From positions 1 to 8,313 of the forward strand of contig JAGOBN010000143.1 in assembly GCA_017999235.1 (NCBI GenBank): 8,313 nucleotides of DNA. The letters are read 5' to 3'. The notes beneath the pieces are model-generated. The model was not told the origin of the DNA, did no database searches, and saw nothing but the letters and a program-made list of their open reading frames with translations. The position numbers were made by a program, and so were the translations under genes. The DNA comes from Anaerolineales bacterium. Its GTDB lineage: Bacteria; Chloroflexota; Anaerolineae; Anaerolineales; UBA6663. Numbering within the stretch: position 1 is the stretch's first letter; every line of letters begins with the position of its first letter. Positions 1 through 5,973 of the stretch are shown one piece after another.

Positions 1-369
1 CGCGTCCGCCAGAATGGCTTCCAGCGGCGTCCGGGGCGTTTGGGGCAGGCGGGTGGCCATGATCAACCCTGTGACCACCCGGATGTGCTCCGGCGTATAC
101 CCAAAGCGCGGCAAAACCGTGAACGCAATGCCCACCCCAATGGCCTCGTGATGCGGATACTGGACCAGACAGCCAATATCGTGATACCAAGCGCCGGTGA
201 GCAGCAGCTGCAAGTCCTCGCCCGTAACCGCTTCCGCGAACTCCGCGCACGCCGGCACCACCTCGTTTTGGGTGTGGTGGCGGGAGTGATACACAAACGC
301 CGGTGAGAGTTCTGTAGTCAACCGGTCGAGCGCGTACTGCCGGGCGGCTTCAAAATCGAAGGTGGTCAT
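1..369 (-). CDS. HD-domain metal-dependent phosphohydrolase, partial (C-terminus beyond left edge)
   Basis: The first 123 residues of a protein that runs off the left edge of the window. It carries an HD-superfamily metal-binding pattern: a His-rich helix with H28, H31 and H32 (YHSRHH), the signature pair H63-D64 inside WYHDIG, H73-H74 one helix later, and D122 in LADA at the very edge, where the last HD-domain Asp is expected. HD proteins of this type are usually soluble phosphomonoesterases or phosphodiesterases acting on nucleotides; no substrate can be assigned here. The ATG at 369 is preceded by AGGA (377-380) with a 7-base spacer, so this start is well supported. The gene lies 77 bases downstream of the KAS III gene on the same strand and has a possible -10 box of its own, so it may be a separate unit rather than the last gene of the run. 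Confidence 0.85.
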   Translation of the reverse strand, partial: MTTFDFEAARQYALDRLTTELSPAFVYHSRHHTQNEVVPACAEFAEAVTGEDLQLLLTGAWYHDIGCLVQYPHHEAIGVGIAFTVLPRFGYTPEHIRVVTGLIMATRLPQTPRTPLEAILADA

Positions 370-376
370 AGCGCCA

Positions 377-380
377 TCCT
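377..380 (-). promoter_or_regulatory. Shine-Dalgarno sequence for the HD-domain gene
   Basis: AGGA on the minus strand, 7 bases before the ATG at 369. It is one of the clearer ribosome-binding sites in the window and fixes the HD gene start. Confidence 0.5.
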
Positions 381-398
381 ATGGGCTGGGGTGGCGCC

Positions 399-404
399 AT
401 TGTA
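399..404 (-). promoter_or_regulatory. Possible -10 box upstream of the HD-domain gene
   Basis: TACAAT on the minus strand matches the TATAAT consensus at 5 of 6 positions, in an otherwise very GC-rich 77-base gap. A start about 7 bases downstream would give a leader of about 23 bases that includes the AGGA ribosome-binding site. There is no recognisable -35 hexamer at the expected distance (the spot reads GGCGGC), so this is a weak call. Confidence 0.3.
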
Positions 405-424
405 TCCTGATTGCGCGCCCGGCC

Positions 425-440
425 GCCGGCCCCCGCCGGC
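425..440 (-). other. GC-rich perfect inverted repeat between the KAS III and HD genes
   Basis: GCCGGC, four bases, then GCCGGC: a 6-bp perfect stem starting 7 bases after the KAS III stop codon. With a bulge it could extend into the flanking GCGCG/CGCGC arms (about 413-446). No run of T follows on the minus strand, so it is not a canonical intrinsic terminator. It could attenuate transcription or stabilise the 3' end. Both arms are copies of the dispersed GCCGGC palindrome, so chance formation is also likely. Confidence 0.35.
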
Positions 441-446
441 GCGCGG

Positions 447-1439
447 TTAATACGTCAGGATCGCGCCGCCGATTGACAGCCCGGCCCCGGTGCCCACCAG
501 CAGTACCTCCTCGCCGCGCCGCAGCCGCCCGGTGCTGATGGCCTCGTACAAGGTCAGCGGCAGGGAGGCCGCCACGCAATTTCCGAACCGGTCCAGGGTG
601 ACCACAATCTGCTCGCTGGGCCAGCCAAAACTCTGCATGACTTTGAGCCCCATCAGACTCGGTTGATGGGGCGTCACCAGCTTGATCCCGCCCAGGCTCC
701 GCGCGAGGCCGGGCCGGAGCTCCTCCAGAAACGGGCCGCTGTATTGGATCGCCATCCGCAGCACCTGCAGGCCATCCATGTGAAAGAGGTTGTCCTCCGG
801 CCGCGTCAACGGGCTGTTGGGGTGGCGCCGCGTGCCGCCGCCGAAGATGGCGGTCAGATCGGCGCCGGCCCCGTACGTCCGCAAGCGCGCCGTCTGCAGA
901 CGGGAGGCTTCGCCCGCCGGCGTGCGGGCCACCACCGCCGCCGCCGCCGCATCACCCATTAGAGAAGCGCTTTCGGGCTCGCGCGGGTTGATGCCCACCG
1001 AGCCGATCTCGGCCGTCACAATGACGATGGTGCGGTAGCGGCCGGTCGTCAGCAGGCTGGCGCTGAGATCCAGGGCCACCAGAAAGCTCAAACACGTGGC
1101 GTGGACGCTCAGGCACGCCAGCCCGGAACTGCCCAGGCCGAGCTGGCGCTGAATCAGCGGGCCGCCATCCGGGATGGCCTGCTCGGGCGTGCCGGAGGCG
1201 TTGATGATTAAATCAATGTCCTCCCATGCCAGGCCGGCGGCCTCCACGGCCGCCTGCGCCGCGCGGGCGCCCATGAACGACGCGGTCTCGTCCGTCACCC
1301 AGCGGCGCTCCCGTACCCCGGTGCGGCGCTCGATCCAGCCGGCCGGCAACCCGCACAAGGCTTCCACTTCTGGATTGGTCACGACGCGGCTGGGGACATA
1401 GCGGCCCATCCCCAGGATCTTCAGCGGCAAATCAGCCAT
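447..1439 (-). CDS. 3-oxoacyl-[acyl-carrier-protein] synthase III (FabH/KAS III-type condensing enzyme)
   Basis: A 330-residue thiolase-fold enzyme of normal KAS III length. The N-terminus has the family's WI-x2-RTG-V-x2-R pattern (residues 35-45). The Cys-His-Asn catalytic set is intact: C116 in HATCLSF, H258 in TPHQPS and N287 in RFGNCVAAS. LMGDAAAAAVV (160-170) matches the FabH loop FGDGAGA, and GTGAGLSIG (317-324 region) is the usual C-terminal glycine-rich strand. Such enzymes use the Cys to load an acyl group and condense it with malonyl-ACP, or in specialised relatives transfer or join acyl chains. The active-site context HATCLSF differs from the housekeeping AACSGF, and the gene sits among accessory genes, so a pathway-specific role is more likely than general fatty-acid initiation. 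The ATG at 1439 has GGGA (1447-1450) 7 bases upstream. It follows the GNAT-like gene by 33 bases and is probably co-transcribed with it. Confidence 0.92.
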   Translation of the reverse strand: MADLPLKILGMGRYVPSRVVTNPEVEALCGLPAGWIERRTGVRERRWVTDETASFMGARAAQAAVEAAGLAWEDIDLIINASGTPEQAIPDGGPLIQRQLGLGSSGLACLSVHATCLSFLVALDLSASLLTTGRYRTIVIVTAEIGSVGINPREPESASLMGDAAAAAVVARTPAGEASRLQTARLRTYGAGADLTAIFGGGTRRHPNSPLTRPEDNLFHMDGLQVLRMAIQYSGPFLEELRPGLARSLGGIKLVTPHQPSLMGLKVMQSFGWPSEQIVVTLDRFGNCVAASLPLTLYEAISTGRLRRGEEVLLVGTGAGLSIGGAILTY

Positions 1440-1446
1440 GCGCGTA

Positions 1447-1450
1447 TCCC
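1447..1450 (-). promoter_or_regulatory. Shine-Dalgarno sequence for the KAS III gene
   Basis: GGGA on the minus strand with a 7-base spacer to the ATG at 1439. It lies immediately after the hairpin at 1451-1473, so folding of that hairpin leaves the site free rather than hiding it. Confidence 0.45.
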
Positions 1451-1473
1451 ATCTGGCGCCGGCGCGCCCAGAT
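1451..1473 (-). other. Intercistronic hairpin between the GNAT-like and KAS III genes
   Basis: The arms ATCTGGCGC (1451-1459) and GCGCCCAGAT (1464-1473) pair as a 9-bp stem with one bulged C and a 4-base loop. The structure begins at the last base of the GNAT-like stop codon and ends one base before the KAS III ribosome-binding site. No T-tract follows on the minus strand, so it is not a rho-independent terminator. An mRNA-processing or stabilising element within an operon is plausible. Confidence 0.4.
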
Positions 1474-2618
1474 CAAAAGCCGGCCTTCTGGATGATCGGG
1501 ACGGCGATCCGGTCCATCAGCGCCTGGAGAAATTGCCAGGGCCGCCGGCGCGCCGCGGGCAGGTGGCGAATATAGACGCCATTGTATTCCAGCGCCGCCA
1601 CGCCGCCCCGCAGGCGTTTGAAAGGCCCGACCCCGCCGCTGAAGTGGACGTCCCAGCCCCGCGCCAGCGCGTCCAGCGAGGTGCGGGCGCTGAGCAAACG
1701 GTACAGGCCCAGTTTTTGAGGCAGGGCGGTGTCGTAGCCGAAGAGCGGCGGCGTGATGAGACCGCGGCGCTCAAAGTAGCCCAGCACCGCGTCCAGGCGC
1801 CCGGCGTGGGCAAAGGCCTTAATTGTCAGCAGCTGCTGGTCCAGGGCCAGGCGGATGAAGTCCGGGGTGAATTGCGGATTGTAGGCCGAGTACTTGCGCA
1901 GATAGAGCGCAGTGTAGAGCTCCACAATGCGGCCGGCGCTGTCGGCCGGCAGATCCGGCGCTTCCACTACCTGATATGGTGTGCGCTCCAAATGCTTCCG
2001 GTCAAACCGAAACTGCTGCTTGCGCTGCACCCAGGCGGACTGCACCGCCTGATAGTACACCTGGCGGCTGAAGGTCAGTTGGCAGCCCCGCGCCTGGAGG
2101 GCCGCGCACAGCGCCGGGTTGGCGGCGGTATCCAACGAGCGAAACACAATCGCGCGGTCCGGAAAGGCCGCGATCAAGGCGTCCAGGACCGCCCCGGCGG
2201 CGGCCGGCGTCAGCGCCGGATAGAGGTTGGTGGAGAGCAGCCAGTTGTTGACAAAGACCACCTGGTCGAAGGCGGAGCGCCGGAAGAACCACCCGATCGG
2301 GATAAACAAGCCTCGCAGGCCGGCCTCGATGACCGGGCTTTTGAGGGTCCGGAATTCTTCCTGTCCGTAGGTGATGTAGTGCGTGTACGGCGAACACACA
2401 TAGCTGTTGTCGGGATGATAACGGCTGAGCGTGATCGGCAGGACGGTGTTCTCCACGCGCACCGCCCGCATCTCCGTCTGGTGGACATTGGCGATGTAGC
2501 GGGCCGGGCCGTCCAGGATAAAGGGCGTCAAATAGCGGCGGGCATAGTCGCCGTCCGGGGTCGCCGGCCAATCCAGCGCGGCAAGGGTGGAACGGGCGTA
2601 GACGCGGACTTCCGGCAT
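1473..2618 (-). CDS. GNAT/FemAB-like acyltransferase candidate
   Basis: A 381-residue soluble protein with no signal peptide or clear membrane segment. The C-terminal half resembles the GNAT-fold domain of FemAB/BioF2-like transferases: ELYTALYLRKYSAYNPQF (233-250), then LTIKAFAHAGRLDAVLGYF (264-282), the glycine-containing PLFGYDTALPQKLGLYRLL (291-309), and the end motif HFSGGVGPFKRLRGG (325-339), which corresponds to the family's closing G-x-x-x-(Y/F)-K element. The N-terminal half contains a striking low-variation stretch, DNSYVCSPYTHYITYGQEEF (70-89). FemAB-type proteins transfer aminoacyl or acyl groups to amines or lipid-linked acceptors; the donor and acceptor here are unknown. The start at 2618 was chosen because an upstream in-frame ATG at 2732 would overlap the preceding gene by about 100 bases. 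The chosen ATG lies 17 bases after that gene's stop with a weak GAGG (2628-2631) ahead of it. Confidence 0.75.
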   Translation of the reverse strand: MPEVRVYARSTLAALDWPATPDGDYARRYLTPFILDGPARYIANVHQTEMRAVRVENTVLPITLSRYHPDNSYVCSPYTHYITYGQEEFRTLKSPVIEAGLRGLFIPIGWFFRRSAFDQVVFVNNWLLSTNLYPALTPAAAGAVLDALIAAFPDRAIVFRSLDTAANPALCAALQARGCQLTFSRQVYYQAVQSAWVQRKQQFRFDRKHLERTPYQVVEAPDLPADSAGRIVELYTALYLRKYSAYNPQFTPDFIRLALDQQLLTIKAFAHAGRLDAVLGYFERRGLITPPLFGYDTALPQKLGLYRLLSARTSLDALARGWDVHFSGGVGPFKRLRGGVAALEYNGVYIRHLPAARRRPWQFLQALMDRIAVPIIQKAGF

Positions 2619-2635
2619 GGCGGGCGGCCTCGGCC

Positions 2636-4333
2636 TCAGGGCGCGAACGGCTGGGGCGCCGGCACGCGCACGGTGGCGCCGATGGCCGGGACGCTGAACG
2701 GCACAAACCGGCCGGCCTGCCACGCCAGCCACTGCTGGCGGCCGGCTTCCAGCGGGGCCTCAAACCGGAAGGCGACGCGGGCCGGCCGGCCGTCGGCGGT
2801 GAGTGCCAAAATCTCGATCCGCACGCCGGTCAAACGAACCACCTCCCCCAGCGCCAGAGGGTGTCCCGCGCCGCGAAAGACCGCGTCGAAGCCGGTGATG
2901 AAGCCGCCCTCCGGCTCCGCGATGAGCGTACGGGCATCGGAGCGGGTGAGGGTCAGCGCGGTCAGGCCGGCCCCCAGATAGCGCACGCCGGCCGGGGCGC
3001 TTAATCCGTGCGCCGGCCGGATCACGCCCAGATACTGCGCGTGGAAGGCGCTGGGCGCGGAGACCACGTTCACGGTCTCGGCCGTGGCCGCCAGCGGCGC
3101 GCTGAGGAGCGCGGGCGCGAGATCGCCCAACAGCTTGGGGCTGAAGGCCATGATTGGCAGCAGCAGCGGCGCCAGCCCCAGATGCACCCCCACCGCGGCC
3201 GCCCGCCAGCCGCGCGGGAGGCCCGGCTGTTCCACGAGCACCTGGGCCAGCCAACCCATCGCCCCCCAGCCGGCGAAGAACAGCAGCCGGTTGGCGGGCA
3301 GGGACGCGCTGGCGAGCAGCAATGCCAGACCCATTCCCAATAACCAGAAACGCGCGGCCGGGGATGTGCGCCAGCGTGTCACCACCCAGCCGGTCAGCAG
3401 GCTGGCGGCCAGCCACCATCCGGCCCGCCCCCAAAGCGCGGTAACAAAGGGGTAGAACTCGGCCGGCGGGTAGGCCAGCTGCGCGGCCAGCAGCACCGGC
3501 GCGCGCTCCAACACCGCCAGGGCGTACTGGCCGGGCTCGCGGGTCAGGTCAATGTAGCTGGTGCCCCAGCCGCCATAGCCGCCCAAGCGGTAAAGCCCCA
3601 GCCACAAGCCGGCCACGCCGAGATAGGGCAGCAGGGTGAGCCAGCGCCGGCGCCGGGGGGCGGGGTCCAGATACAGGGCGTAAGCCAAAAGATAGCCCAG
3701 GCCGGCCAGCGCCGCTTCGGCGGAAAGCAGGCTGAGCGTGAAGCTCACCGGCGCCAGCCACGCGCCCCAGCGTTGCCGCCGGCCGCGCCAGCGGTGGTGG
3801 GCCAGCAGCGCCAGGCCGCCAAAGACGACGGCCAACAGAATGTTGCGATTGGAGAGCCAGCCGGCCGCGTAGCCGTGCGCGTCATCCAGCACGTAGAGCA
3901 GGCCCGCCAGACCGGCCGCCGGCGCGGCCAGCAGTTCCCGATAGAGAGCCGCTGTCACGGCGGCGGCCAGCCCAAACCAGAGCAGGCTGTGCGCGTGCCA
4001 CCACACCGGCTGAGCCGGCCACAGGCGAAGATCCAGCCAGTGGGTGAGGGCGCTCAGCGGGCGGAAAAAGGCCACGCGGCCCTCCGGCAGCGCCCACCAC
4101 GGGAAGAAGCCGGCGTCCATCTGGGCCTGGGTATGGGCTGGATTACCATCCATGAAGACGAAGGCCCGCGCTAAGGCCGTGGGCAGCTCGGGGGTTGAGC
4201 TTAGGCCACGATACAGCAGGTGGTCATCAAATTGCAGGCCGACCCCAAGGGCGGGCAAGGTGAGCAGGATGGCGAGGGCGCCCAGCCCGGCGGGCCAGCC
4301 GCGCGCCTCGGCGAACCGTTGAAGCAGGCGCAT
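2636..4333 (-). CDS. Polytopic membrane protein of GT-C glycosyltransferase type (TMTC/PMT-like, no TPRs)
   Basis: A 565-residue membrane protein with roughly ten hydrophobic helices between residues 15 and 400 and a soluble C-terminal domain (about 405-565) rich in beta-type sequence. GT-C features are visible. FDDH (35-38), just after the first helix, sits where the acidic catalytic motif of PMT/TMTC/ArnT enzymes lies. FFRPLSALTHWLDLRLW (89-105) and WWHAHSLLW (111-119) match the YRPL...L...H..N.LLH pattern. LAGLLYVLDDAHGYAAGWLS (142-161) followed by NRN matches the LFALHP-VHVEAVAWISGR segment, and LSLLSAEAALAG (200-211) matches the later KE-containing helix, with the Lys replaced. Such enzymes transfer sugars from polyprenyl-phosphate donors on the outer face of the membrane. 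The ATG at 4333 lies 7 bases after the upstream stop and has no clear ribosome-binding site, suggesting translational coupling. A longer in-frame start at 4525 would overlap the upstream gene by about 185 bases and is rejected. Confidence 0.75.
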   Translation of the reverse strand: MRLLQRFAEARGWPAGLGALAILLTLPALGVGLQFDDHLLYRGLSSTPELPTALARAFVFMDGNPAHTQAQMDAGFFPWWALPEGRVAFFRPLSALTHWLDLRLWPAQPVWWHAHSLLWFGLAAAVTAALYRELLAAPAAGLAGLLYVLDDAHGYAAGWLSNRNILLAVVFGGLALLAHHRWRGRRQRWGAWLAPVSFTLSLLSAEAALAGLGYLLAYALYLDPAPRRRRWLTLLPYLGVAGLWLGLYRLGGYGGWGTSYIDLTREPGQYALAVLERAPVLLAAQLAYPPAEFYPFVTALWGRAGWWLAASLLTGWVVTRWRTSPAARFWLLGMGLALLLASASLPANRLLFFAGWGAMGWLAQVLVEQPGLPRGWRAAAVGVHLGLAPLLLPIMAFSPKLLGDLAPALLSAPLAATAETVNVVSAPSAFHAQYLGVIRPAHGLSAPAGVRYLGAGLTALTLTRSDARTLIAEPEGGFITGFDAVFRGAGHPLALGEVVRLTGVRIEILALTADGRPARVAFRFEAPLEAGRQQWLAWQAGRFVPFSVPAIGATVRVPAPQPFAP

Positions 4334-4340
4334 GGCCGGC

Positions 4341-4925
4341 TCAGGCCGCCGGCCGCTTGAGCCGCGCCCGGAGATACGGCAGGATCGAGCGCACGGCTTC
4401 GTCATCCAGGGTGGGGTGCGCCATTTGAACGAGCAGTTCCTCGACCGCGGCGAGGATGAACACCCCCACGGCCAGATACAGCAGCGGACGGCTGTAGCCG
4501 CCGGTAAGGAAAGCGTGGACCACAAACACCGCCTGCAGCAGCCCGCCCAGCTTGGCGGAATGCAAGTGCAGCGCGGTCACGCGCCCGAACTTGCGCCACC
4601 CGTAGACCAGCGACGCGGCGTAGATGACTGTGGCCGTCAGCAGCAGGCCGGCGTGCGCGGTAAAGAGCTGCGGTTTCAGGAGGACCAGCCACACCACTAC
4701 CGAGAACGTGAGCAGTTTGTCGGCGCGGGAATCAAAGCGGCCGTCGGCGAATTGAGGAAAGCGGCGGGCCAGCTGTCCGTCCAGCACGTCGGTGAGGGCG
4801 GCCAGCCCCAACCCGATCCCCAGGGCCGGCTGCCAGTTGAGCAGCGCCAAGACCCACAGCACCGGCAACCCGGCCAGGCGTAAGGCGGTCAGCGGATTGG
4901 GCAGACGGGTGGGAGGCATCCGCAT
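4341..4925 (-). CDS. CDP-alcohol phosphatidyltransferase family protein
   Basis: A 194-residue integral membrane enzyme of typical length for the family, which exchanges CMP of a CDP-alcohol for another alcohol to make phospholipids (for example PgsA or PIS). The N-terminus LPNPLTALRLAGLPVLWVLAL (8-28) is the classic first helix. The signature is present as D46-x2-D49-G50-x2-A53-R54 followed by D65-x3-D69, giving all four metal-binding Asp. The segment between A53-R54 and D65 is two residues shorter than the usual AR-x8-G-x3-D, so the conserved Gly is shifted. Further helices run from about 71 to 165, with RKFGRVTALHLHSAKLGGLL (111-130) matching the family's R...K segment. The alcohol substrate cannot be told. 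Two start codons are possible, 4925 and 4919. Neither has a ribosome-binding site; the 4919 start fits a leaderless transcript from the shared promoter better. Confidence 0.9.
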   Translation of the reverse strand: MRMPPTRLPNPLTALRLAGLPVLWVLALLNWQPALGIGLGLAALTDVLDGQLARRFPQFADGRFDSRADKLLTFSVVVWLVLLKPQLFTAHAGLLLTATVIYAASLVYGWRKFGRVTALHLHSAKLGGLLQAVFVVHAFLTGGYSRPLLYLAVGVFILAAVEELLVQMAHPTLDDEAVRSILPYLRARLKRPAA

Positions 4926-4927
4926 AT

Positions 4928-4933
4928 GCTATA
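4928..4933 (-). promoter_or_regulatory. Candidate -10 box for the CDP-alcohol transferase run
   Basis: TATAGC on the minus strand, part of the palindromic core CTATAG. A start about 7 bases downstream falls at about 4921, between the two possible ATGs (4925 and 4919), which favours translation from 4919 on a leaderless or nearly leaderless mRNA. No -35 hexamer is recognisable. Confidence 0.4.
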
Positions 4934-4935
4934 GT
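4930..4935 (+). promoter_or_regulatory. Candidate -10 box for the flippase-like gene (leaderless)
   Basis: TATAGT, a 5 of 6 match to TATAAT, ends 6 bases before the ATG at 4942. The expected transcription start therefore coincides with the A of the ATG. No Shine-Dalgarno sequence precedes the gene, which agrees with a leaderless transcript. No good -35 box is present at 16-18 bases. Confidence 0.45.
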
Positions 4936-4941
4936 GCCGCG

Positions 4942-5961
4942 ATGTGGCAGAGAGCGTGGTGGAGTTGGCTGATGCTGGCCCTGATGCTGGTATTGATTGT
5001 CCCATACTGGGGGCAGTTGACCAACGCGGCCGGCGTGTTGCAGCGCGGGCAATGGGCCTGGCTGGCCGCGGCGGTGGGCGCGCAGCTTGCCTGGCAGGTG
5101 GCCCAAGCCGCGCAGTTTCGCGCGGCGTTTCAGCTGGTGGGCGTGCCGCAGTCACTGCCGGCGTTGCTGCCGGTGGTGATGGCCAACAACTGTATTAATC
5201 TCATTGCGCCCAGCGGGAGCGCCAGCAGTTTCGCGCTGTTCGCGGCCGATGCGCGCCGGCGGCGCCTGCCGCCCGCCCGGGTGGTCCCCGGTGTGATGCT
5301 GTTTGCGGTGCTGGAGTATGTGGCGCTGGGCGTGCTGAGCGGGTGCGGCGTCTGGCTCCTGCATCAGCGCCAGGCGTTGAGCTGGCTGCACCTGCTGCCG
5401 GCGCTCCTCATGATCGGCCTGGCCCTGGCTTTGCTGGGGACGCTCAGCCTGGGCTCCTACTCGGCGGTGCGGCTGGCGCGCTGGATGGGGTGGGGGGCGC
5501 AGGGCCTCAACCGGGCCGGCCTCCGGCTCTGGCGGCGCGAACTGTTTCCGGCCGCGCGCGTCGAGCGCTTCCTGGGCGGTTTGACGGAGAGCTGGGCGGA
5601 ACTGGGCCGCAGCGGCTGGCGCCTCCGCGGTCTGGCGCTGGGGCTGGCGCTGAGCGCTAAAGCGGTGTGGCTGGCCGTTCTGTATTTGGTCGCGCAGGCC
5701 TTTCAGCTGGAACTCTCCACCGGCGACCTGGTTATTGGGGTGAGTGTCGCGGCGCTGTTCACGGTGGTCTCACCGACCCCGCAGGGCATCGGCATCGCCG
5801 AAGGGGCGCTGGCGCTGACGCTGGCCGCGCTCGGGGTGCCGTGGGATCAGGCCGTCGTCGTTGGCTTGGCGTATCGCGGGCTCACCCTCTGGCTGCCCGT
5901 GGTCTCTGGGTTTGGGTGGCTGCACTGGTGGGGCCGGCGCTGGGCCGGGGCGGCGGGCTGA
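4942..5961 (+). CDS. Flippase-like membrane protein (YbhN / lysylphosphatidylglycerol synthase TM-region family)
   Basis: A 339-residue polytopic membrane protein matching the transmembrane domain that MprF, AglD and YbhN share. A first helix spans about 7-22. ANNCINLIAPSGSASSFALF (81-100) is the family's conserved N-x2-L-P/APSG-x-S/E segment with following helices at about 116-139, 150-168 and 230-255. The C-terminal block SPTPQGIGIAEGALALTLAA (277-296) plus YRGLTLWLPVVSGFGWL (311-327) matches the P-x-P-G-G-x-G-x-x-E ... YR-x-x-x-x-W-x-P-x-x-x-G pattern. Relatives move or modify lipids at the cytoplasmic membrane. There is no aminoacyl-transferase domain, so lysyl-PG synthesis is not indicated. 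The ATG at 4942 is preferred to an upstream in-frame ATG at 4792, which would overlap the divergent gene antisense by about 134 bases. It is the only plus-strand gene here and shares a promoter region with the phosphatidyltransferase, which suggests linked lipid roles. Confidence 0.87.
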   Translation: MWQRAWWSWLMLALMLVLIVPYWGQLTNAAGVLQRGQWAWLAAAVGAQLAWQVAQAAQFRAAFQLVGVPQSLPALLPVVMANNCINLIAPSGSASSFALFAADARRRRLPPARVVPGVMLFAVLEYVALGVLSGCGVWLLHQRQALSWLHLLPALLMIGLALALLGTLSLGSYSAVRLARWMGWGAQGLNRAGLRLWRRELFPAARVERFLGGLTESWAELGRSGWRLRGLALGLALSAKAVWLAVLYLVAQAFQLELSTGDLVIGVSVAALFTVVSPTPQGIGIAEGALALTLAALGVPWDQAVVVGLAYRGLTLWLPVVSGFGWLHWWGRRWAGAAG

Positions 5962-5973
5962 ACGCCGGCGGCC

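Noticed and set aside
413..446. A possible rho-independent terminator after the KAS III gene.
   Set aside because: Strong GC pairing is possible, but no T-tract follows on the minus strand, and the arms are copies of the dispersed GCCGGC word.
1533..2981. A 482-codon open frame on the plus strand, antisense to the GNAT-like gene and the end of the GT-C-like gene.
   Set aside because: It is rich in Arg, Gln, Gly and Ala, shows no domain motif and runs straight across the boundary of two well-supported opposite-strand genes. Long antisense frames of this kind are common in GC-rich DNA.
3084..3455. Several plus-strand open frames of 90-130 codons within the GT-C-like gene.
   Set aside because: They overlap each other in different frames, have no ribosome-binding sites or recognisable domains, and are explained by the high GC content of the opposite-strand gene.
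4334..4525. A 64-codon extension of the GT-C-like protein from the ATG at 4525.
   Set aside because: The extra residues are an out-of-frame reading of the phosphatidyltransferase gene. The ATG at 4333, 7 bases after that gene's stop, places the first membrane helix normally.
4792..4941. A 50-codon N-terminal extension of the flippase-like protein from the in-frame ATG at 4792.
   Set aside because: It would overlap the divergent phosphatidyltransferase gene antisense, adds no membrane or family sequence, and the ATG at 4942 gives the expected first helix and sits right behind a -10 box.
4942..5961. Lysylphosphatidylglycerol synthase (MprF) as the identity of the plus-strand gene.
   Set aside because: Only the membrane flippase-like domain is present. 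The C-terminal aminoacyl-transfer domain of MprF is absent, and the protein ends after the last membrane segment.
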